Shown: positions 55,002 to 64,000 of the stretch, one piece after another | How positions within the stretch are numbered: position 1 is the stretch's first letter | Layout: each line of letters starts with the position of its first letter | Source: Arachis hypogaea | Taxonomy: Eukaryota > Streptophyta > Magnoliopsida > Fabales > Fabaceae | Direction: 5' to 3' | Length of the DNA stretch: 64,000 nt | NCBI RefSeq assembly: GCF_003086295.3 | Contig: NC_092044.1 | Location: forward strand, 73,618,024-73,682,023 | Program-made: the position numbers and the translations under genes | Notes under the pieces: generated by a model | What the model was told of the DNA's origin: nothing | Database searches by the model: none | The model's input: the letters and a program-made list of their open reading frames with translations, nothing else

Positions 55002-55490
55002 AAATGGTTATGGAAAAATATAAAGCAATGCTTTTACCACACCAAACTTAAAATGTTTGCTCGTCCTCGAGCAAGAAAAGAAAGAAGAGAGTAGAAGAAG
55101 AAGAAATGAAGGAGAAGGAAATGGCTTTGTGGTTCGGCCAAAGGGGGAGACGTTATGTGAAAATGAAGGAGTGAAGAGGAGTTTATATAGGGGTGAAGAG
55201 AGGGGTAGGGTTCGGCTATGGGAGGGTGGGTTTGGGTGGGAAAGTGGTTTGAATTTGAATGGTGAGGTAGGTGGGGTTTTATGAAGGATGGATGTGAGTG
55301 GTGAAGAGAAAGATGGGATTTGATAGGTGAAGGGTTTTTTGGGGAAGAGGTGTTGAGGTGATTGGTGAATGGGTGAAGAAGAGAGAGAGTGGTGGGGTAG
55401 GTGGGGATCCTGTGGGGGCCACAGATCCTGAGGTGTCAAGGAAAATTCATCCCTGCACCAAGTGGCGAGCAAAAATTCCCTTTGTGCCAA
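55002..55490 (-). other. Pyrimidine-rich leader of the env-like gene in element C
   Basis: C/T-rich on the minus strand. The overlapping 160-residue open frame is Pro/Ser/Leu-rich and its counterpart in G is not conserved in sequence, so I treat it as untranslated leader. It contains the TATA box at 55190-55181. Confidence 0.55.
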
Positions 55491-55680
55491 TTCTGGCGCT
55501 AAACGCCGGGCTGGTGCCCATTTTTGGCGTTTAACGCCAACTTCTTGCCCTTTCCTGGCGTTTAACGCCAGTCTGGTGCCCCTTTCTGGCGTTAAACGCC
55601 CAGAATGGTGCCAGACTGGGCGTTAAATGCCCATCTGCTAGCCTCACTGGCGTTTAAACGCCAGCAAGTTCTCCTCCAGG
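55181..55680 (-). promoter_or_regulatory. Candidate internal promoter: palindrome array plus TATA, element C
   Basis: In element sense, seven or eight GGCGTTTAACGCC-type palindromes (55680-55490) are followed about 300 bases later by CCCCTATATAAACTCC (TATA at 55190-55181). A C/T-rich leader of about 150-180 bases then leads to the env-like ATG at 55001. This is the same order as in the LTR. Confidence 0.55.
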
Positions 55681-55804
55681 GTGTGCTATTTTTCTTTCTG
55701 TTTTACTTTCTGTTTTTGTTTTTTTCAATTGATTTTGTGACTTCTCATGATCATCAACCTACAGAAAACATAAAATAACAAAGGAAAATAGATAAAATAT
55801 GACA

Positions 55805-55840
55805 TTGGGTTGCCTCCCAACAAGCGCTTCTTTAATGTCA
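55805..55840 (-). promoter_or_regulatory. Conserved post-ORF hairpin motif (element C)
   Basis: Minus strand TTAAAGAAGCGCTTG, TTGGG, loop AGGCAA, CCCAA (55820-55805). 51 bases after the gag-protease stop. Confidence 0.7.
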
Positions 55841-55890
55841 GTAGCTTGACAGTGGGCTCTCATGGAGCCTCAGAGATGCTCAGAGCAATG

Positions 55891-58208
55891 TTAGAACCTC
55901 CCAACACCAAACTTAGAGTTTGAATGTGGGGGTTCAACACCAAACTTAGAACTTGGTTGTGGCCTCCCAACACCAAACTTAGAGTTTGACTGTGGGGGCT
56001 CTGTTTGACTCTGTTTTGAGAGAAGCTCTTCATGCTTCCTCTCCAAGGTGACAGAGGGATATCCTTGAGCCTTAAACACAAAGGATTCTTCATTCACTTG
56101 AATGATCAATTCTCCTCTATCCACATCAATCACAGCCTTTACTGTAGCTAGGAAGGGTCTGCCAAGGATGATGGATTCATCCATGCACTTCCCAGTCTCT
56201 AGGATTATGAAATCAGCAGGGATGTAATGGTCTTTAACTTTTACCAGAACATCTTCTACAAGCCCATAAGCTTGTTTTCTTGAATTGTCTGCCATCTCTA
56301 GTGAGATTCTTGCAGCTTGCACCTCAAAGATCCCTAGCTTCTCTATTACAGAGAGAGGCATGGGGTTCACACTTGACCCTAGGTCACACAAGGCCTTCTT
56401 GAAGGTCATGGTGTCTATGGCACAAGGTATTGAGAACTTTCCAGGATCTTGTCTCTTTTGAGGTAGTTTCTGCCTAGACAAGTCATCCAGTTCTTTGGTG
56501 AGCAAAGGGGGTTCATCCTCCCAAGTCTCATTGCCAAATAACTTGTCATTTAGCTTCATGATTGCTCCAAGGTATTTAGCAACTTGCTCTTCAGTGACAT
56601 ACTCATCCTCTTCAGAGGAAGAATACTCATCAGAGCTCATGAATGGCAGAAGTAAATCCAATGGAATCTCTATGGTCTCAGTGGGAGCCTCAGATTCCCA
56701 TGGTTCCTCATTCGGGAACTCATTGGAGGCCAGTGGACGTCCATTGAGGTCTTCCTCAGTGGCGTTCACTGCCTCTACCTCCTCTCCAAATTTGGCCATG
56801 TTGATGGCCTTGCACTCTCCTTTTGGATTTTCTTCTGTGTTGCTTGGAAGAGTACTAGGAGGGAGTTCAGTAATTTTCTTGCTCAGCTGACCCACTTGTG
56901 CCTCCAAGTTTCTAATGGAGGACCTTGTTTCAGTCATGAAACTTTGAGTGGTTTTGATTAGATCAGAGACCATGGTTGCTAAGTCAGAGTTGTTATGCTT
57001 AGAACTCTCTGTCTGTTGCTGAGAAGATGATGGAAAAGGCTTGCCATTGCTAAACCTGTTTCTTCCACCATTATTGTTGTTGAAACCTTGTTGAGGTCGT
57101 TTTTGATCCTTCCATGAGAGATTTGGATGATTTCTCCATGAAGGATTATAGGTGTTTCCATAGGGTTCTCCCATGTAATTCACCTCTTCCATTGAAGGGT
57201 TCTCAGGATCATAAGCTTCTTCTTCAGATGAAACTCCCTTAGTACTGCCTGGTGCATTTTGCATTCTAGACAGACTTTGAGAAATCATATTGACTTGCTG
57301 GGTCAATATTTTGTTTTGAGCCAATATGGCATTCAGAGTATCAATCTCAATAACTCCTTTCTTCTGATTTATCCCATTGTTCACAGGATTCCTTTCAGAA
57401 GTGTACATGAATTGATTATTTGCAACCATTTCAATTAGTTCTTGAGCTTCTGTAGGCGTCTTCTTCAGATGAAGAGATCTTCCAGCAGAGCTATCCAAAG
57501 ACATCTTGGACAGTTCAGACAGACCATCATAAAAAATACCTATGATGCTCCATTCAGAAAGCATATCAGAGGGACACTTTCTGACTAATTGTTTGTATCT
57601 TTCCCAAGCTTCATAGAGGGATTCTCCTTCCTTCTGTCTGAAGGTTTGGACTTCCACTCTAAGCTTACTCAATTTTTGAGGTGGAAAGAACTTTGCCAAG
57701 AAAGCATTGACTAGCTTTTCCCAAGAGTTCAGGCTTTCTTTAGGTTGTGAGTCCAACCATATCCTAGCTTTGTCTCTTACAGCAAAAGGGAATAGCATAA
57801 GTCTGTAGACCTCAGGGTCAACCCCATTGGTCTTGACAGTGTCACAGATTTGCAAGAATTCAGCTAAAAACTGATGAGGATCTTCCAATGGAAGTCCATG
57901 AAACTTGCAATTCTGTTGCATTAGAGAAACTAATTGAGGCTTAAGCTCAAAGTTGTTTGCTCCAATGGCAGGGATAGAGATGCTTCTCCCATAGAAGTCG
58001 GGAGTAGGTGCAGTAAAGTCACCCAGCACCTTCCTTGCATTGTTGGCATTGTTGTTGTTTTCGGCTGCCATGGGTTCTTCTTCTTTGAAGATTTCTGTTA
58101 GGTCCTTTACAGAGAATTGTGCCTTAGCTTCTCTTAGCTTTCGCTTCAAGGTCCTTTAGGTTCTGGATCAGCCTCAACAAGAATGCTTTTGTCTTTGCTC
58201 CTGCTCAT
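55891..58208 (-). CDS. gag-protease polyprotein of element C (one frameshift near the N-terminus)
   Basis: The expected start is ATG 58208 (MSRSKDKSILVEADPEPK). That frame meets TGA at 58148-58146, and the long 752-residue frame takes over from about 58151, so one base appears lost or gained near 58155. Gag domain: ANNFELKPQLVSLMQQNCKF, YRLMLFPFAVRDKARIWLDS, FLAKFFPPQKLSKLRVEVQT, EGESLYEAWERYKQLVRKCP. N/Q-rich middle, coiled-coil-like linker (SSIRNLEAQVGQLSKKITEL), acidic SSSEEDEYVTEEQ, and the protease core with ALCDLGSSVNPMPLSVIEKL, YIPADFIILETGK, SIILGRPFLATVKAVIDVDR. It ends with SKFGV units encoded by the TAAGTTTGGTGTT motif. No stop separates gag from protease, unlike element A. No RT follows. 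Confidence 0.92.
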
Positions 58209-59673
58209 ATGAAAGAGAAGAAAACAAGAAAATATGGAATCCTCTATGTCACAGTATAGAGATTCCTTGAGTGTCAGAGGAAAAGAAAAATGGAAGGAAG
58301 AGGTAGAAAATTCGAACTTATCAAGAAAGATGGAGTTCGAATTGTGCATTAAGGAATAGTGTTAGTCCATAAATAGAAGGATGTGAGAAGAGGGGAAGAA
58401 ATTTTCGAAAATAATTTAAAAAGATTTTAAAAACATTTTGAAAAACTTTAATTGATTTTCGAAAACCATGATTGAGAAAGAAGTAAAGTGATTTTTGAAA
58501 ACGATTTTGAAATTAGAAATCAAAAAGATTTGATTGAGAACTTTTTTGAAAAAGATGTGGTTAAGAAGATATGATTGGTTTTAAAAAGATGTGATTGAGA
58601 AGATATGATTTGAAAAACATTTTAAAAAAGATTTGATTTTAAAAATTAATAACTTGGCCAACAAGAAAAGATATGATTCAAACATTAAACCTCTCTCAAC
58701 AGAAAAGGCAACATACTTGAAATGTTGAATCAAATCATTAATTGATAGCAAGTATTTTTGAAAATGGAAAGAAATTGTTTTTGAAAAAGATTTGATTTTG
58801 AAAAAATTTTGAAAACTTGAAAAAAATTGCATTAAAAACAAAATCTTCCCTCTTGTGCCATCCTGGCGTTAAACGCCCAAACCACTACCCTTTTGGGCGT
58901 TAAACGCCCAGCCAGGCACCCTAGCTGGCGTTTAAACGCCAGTTTGCCTTCCTTACTGGGCGTTATGAACGCCCAGCTTTTTCGGTGTAATTCCTCTGCT
59001 GTATGTTCTGAATCTTCAATTCTCTGTATTATTGACTTGAAAAGACACAAATTAAAAAAAAATTGGATTTTTAATAATGAGGAATAATCAAAATGCACTA
59101 AAATCAAATAACAATGCATGCAAGACACCAAACTTAGCAGTTTGTATACTACTGACACTAACAAGTTGAGAATGCATATGATAAACAACAAAACACTTAA
59201 GATAAGAGAATTTAAAGATCAGAGCAAGTAAATCATCAAGAACAACTTGAAGATTAATGAAGACACATGCATGAATGCAAGAAGAATAGAATCATGCAAT
59301 TGACACCAAACTTAACATGAGACTCTAGACTCAACAAGAAACATACAATATTTTTGGTTTTTATGATTTTATAAATTTTTTTTTGGATTTTTCGAAAATT
59401 AAGTGAAAAGGAAAAATAAAAATATCAAAATTCTTAATGAGAATTCCAGGAATCATGCAATGTTAGTCTAAAGCTTCAGTCTAAAGAAATTAGACATGGC
59501 TGAACAAGCTTCAGCAGGACATTGCATTCAAGAGCTAAATTGATGAAAATCAATCAGCTTTGGTGATGATAAGAACATCACCTTGAAACACTAGAATTCA
59601 TTCTTAAGAACTCTGAAGAAAAATACCTAATCTAAGCAACAAGATGAACCGTCAGTTGTCCATACTCGAACAA
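58209..59673 (-). other. Leader of element C with palindrome cluster
   Basis: Palindromes of the GGGCGTTAAACGCCC type at 58862-58975, antisense TAAGTTTGGTGT at about 59125 and 59305, and A/T-rich sequence with gaaaa runs at 58390-58830. No conserved ORF. Confidence 0.65.
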
Positions 59674-59691
59674 TCCCCGGCAACAGCGCCA
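59674..59691 (-). other. Primer-binding site of element C
   Basis: Minus strand TGGCGCTGTTGCCGGGGA, one transition from the tRNA-Asp complement. Confidence 0.9.
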
Positions 59692-59697
59692 AAAACT

Positions 59698-61686
<1,989 letters not shown>

Positions 61687-62862
61687 GCAGGGCAGCCTCC
61701 TGGGAGCAACATGGGCTGAATTTCACTAAAAAATCCAACTTAATTCGTTTCTTCACCAAATCAAAAAGCCTACTCAAAATTCTTAGATCCAAAATAGAAA
61801 GTGTATAAATAGGTGTTAGTTATGATTAGATGGGAGTTCTTGGGGTGTTTTTGAGAGCTTATTTCATTTTGAATTTTCATCCTTAGTCACTTGAGAGCAC
61901 TTTCCATTTTTCTATTTTTCTGCAAACTTTTCAAGAGAATTGGAGGAGAGAATTCACTTCTTCTTCCTCTGCTCGTTTTGTTTTCTTTACTGGGTTTTGT
62001 TGAGTCTTGAGTGTGAAGAATTGAGGAACTTCTGTCTCAATCTCCATTTAAGATCTCTTTGATTTTCCTACTGCATAATTGAGTTGAATTCAATTTCCTT
62101 TGCTGCTTCAATCTTCAATTTCTCTTTAATTACTTTGTGAACTTGGATCTAGGAAGGAAATTGAGATCTAGACTCTGCTATCTAGTCTCTGAAGTCCTGA
62201 GATCTGATTTTCTCTTTTAGGATCTTCTACTGAACCACTGCTGCATTCAAATTCCCATTTCTGTTTGAAGATCTAGTCAATTTCAATTTATCCCTTATTT
62301 AGTTAATTGTTGCAATTTAATTTCCCTTGCTTAAATTCTGAATTCCCAGTCCTCAAATCCCTTTTCCATTCAAGCAATTTATATTTCTTGCACTTTAAGT
62401 TACTACAATTTATATTTCTTGCACTTTAAGTTTCAGTCAATTAGTTTCTTGTTCTTTAAGATTCAGTGCCTTTACTTTCAAGTCTCTTTAATTTCTGCAA
62501 ATTATCCCTCTCCCTTTACATTTCCTGCTATTTACTTACTGTTGGAAATAAAATCACTCAACCAATACTTGATTCGCTTGACTAAATCAACCGCTAAACT
62601 AAAATTGCTCAATCCTTCAGTCCCTGTGGGATCGACCTCACTCCCGTGAGTTTTATTACTTGATGCGACCCGGTACACTTGCCGGTGAGTTTTGTGTTGG
62701 ATCGTTTTCCACACATCACTCATACTCCTAGTATTTTATTTCTAAAATTTGTGACAACCCTTTTCCAAATTGATAAGGGATTTTCGCCGGTTAAGAATTG
62801 TACTCGCAATGCCATTTCTCTAGTTAATTCTTAATCTGCCAATTTTCGCTCACGTCAATTTT

Positions 62863-62880
62863 TGGCGCCGTTGCCGGGGA
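62863..62880 (+). other. Primer-binding site of element D (tRNA-Asp)
   Basis: TGGCGCCGTTGCCGGGGA, perfect, 5 bases after the LTR end at 62857. Confidence 0.95.
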
Positions 62881-62973
62881 GTTGCAATAGTGTTCTAATT
62901 TATTGATTGGAATTTATTTAATTGCATTTTTCTTTTTATTTTGTTACTATGAGCTGCACGTTTCTTTCATTGA

Positions 62974-64000
62974 ATGACGTGTTCACTTCCTGATCCAAGC
63001 TTGCCAGTATTTGACCCCGAGATTGAAAGAACTATTTCACGTATAAGGCAAGCTCGGCGTCGGCTAGTCCTCTCTGAGGACGAATCTGAAACATCATTTA
63101 AGGAAGAAACAAGCTCTATCTCTACTGATTTAGTTGATTTACGTGCAGGTGACATGGAAGCACCTAGGAGAGTCACTATCCAGGAGGCTGGAGCCCCTGA
63201 TTTTACACTGTAGCCATACCAGGCACACCATCCAGCGGTGGCTGTGGACTTTGAAATAAAGACTGCACTACTCAACCTGAAGCCCAAGTTTCATGGCTTA
63301 CCTGCTCAAGAGCCTATCAAGCACCTTAGAGATTTTCAGACAGCTTGTTCTACTGTTAAGCGTGATGGTACTGATGAAACTTCTATTCTGTTAAAAGCTT
63401 TCCCATTCTCTCTTGAGGGAAAGGCAAGAGAGTGGTACTACGCTCAATCCGGAGCAACTGTTTCTAACTAGGATACACTTAGAAGAGAATTTTTGGAGAA
63501 ATTCTTTCCAGCAGAGGTTACCGATAAACTAAGGAAAGACATTTTCATGATCATTCAGGATGAATCTGAAACTCTCTACGAATATTGGAAGCGCTTAAAT
63601 AATCTTCTGGAAGCATGTCCCCACCATATGCTTAACAAGATAGTGTTTCTTGGCTACTTTACACAGGGCATGAAATCTCAAGATAAGACCACATTGGAAG
63701 GTGCTAGCAATGGGTCTATGAAAAAGTACAAGACTATAGATGAGGCATGGCAATTGATCAGTGACTTAGCTGAATCTACTAGGAATCACAGGCAGAAATA
63801 AAGTCGGTCAAGAGCTGTTGCAGAGGAATCCTCTAGTAAAGAAACTGCTACTTTAACTCAAAGCCTATGTGAAATGACCAACTTACTGAAGCAGATGTAA
63901 CTAAGTCAACAACAAGCTCAGCAAGTTCTGCCTTGTCCACCACAGCAGAGCCAACAGTTGGTTCCACAAAGAGTATGCGAGATCTGTGCAGATTACAGTC
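62974..64000 (+). pseudogene. gag of element D (stops; runs off the window)
   Basis: N-terminal part SLPVFDPEIERTISRIRQAR and an acidic Ser-rich stretch, TAG at 63211, then the gag domain: DFEIKTALLNLKPKFHGLPA, LLKAFPFSLEGKAREWYYAQ, TAG at 63469 in place of Trp, REFLEKFFPAEVTDKLRKD, DESETLYEYWKRLNNLLEAC, MLNKIVFLGYFTQGMKSQDK. TAA at 63799, a Gln-rich linker with a further TAA, and at the right edge VCEICADYS, the start of a CCHC zinc knuckle. Earlier ATGs upstream are out of frame. Confidence 0.9.

Noticed and set aside
55008..55490. 160-residue Pro/Ser-rich ORF upstream of the env-like gene in C
   Set aside because: It overlaps the TATA box and pyrimidine-rich leader; the counterpart in G (32370-32723) is not conserved as protein.

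Overview
The window is intergenic DNA of a flowering plant made almost entirely of LTR retrotransposons; I found no host gene. The primer-binding sites complementary to the 3' end of plant tRNA-Asp, the Athila-type gag/protease/env-like layout, the abundance of GGCGTTNAACGCC palindromes and the TAAGTTTGGTGT motif suggest a legume, most likely peanut (Arachis). That genus call is inference from recalled sequence character, not a database search. Some families here resemble the published peanut FIDEL/Feral type, but I did not assign family names.

Layout, left to right. (1) 1-1809: end of a Tat-lineage Ty3-gypsy element, with an antisense ORF at the left edge and an LTR ending at 1809. (2) 1810-5622: minus-strand element X (5' LTR, decayed primer site, N/Q/P-rich ORF), cut at 1810. 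(3) 5623-8012: minus-strand element I with a decayed env-like gene and an internal TATA box. (4) 8013-9553: isolated minus-strand LTR S. (5) 9554-25436: plus-strand element E (gag scrap, protease, RT, RNase H, integrase, env-like, all broken). E is split by complete minus-strand element A (10817-20052, target duplication TAATC). (6) 25437-27944: 5' end of element F. (7) 27945-35959: element G, whose two flanks do not match. (8) 35960-38482: minus-strand element H, 5' end only. (9) 38483-43141: chromovirus-like LTR material K holding a solo LTR (38833-40734). (10) 43142-43553: gag scrap. (11) 43554-64000: element D, whose 5' LTR contains element B (44868-62718, duplication CTCAT). B's 3' LTR contains element C (51352-61686, duplication GCAGG). 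C's 5' LTR contains about 480 bp of chloroplast psaA. That is a four-deep nest with every junction readable.

A, B, C and G carry no RT, RNase H or integrase core. A encodes gag, protease and an integrase-tail-like domain. B encodes gag and the tail. C encodes gag-protease and the env-like protein. They would need enzymes from elements like E.

The most interesting signal is architectural. Nearly every LTR family carries its own, sequence-unrelated cluster of palindromes upstream of its TATA box, and a similar palindrome-TATA arrangement precedes the env-like gene in elements C and I. Three further short hairpins are shared across families with paired substitutions: one 23-56 bases after the last pol-side stop codon, one in U5, and one at the very 5' tip of the LTR.
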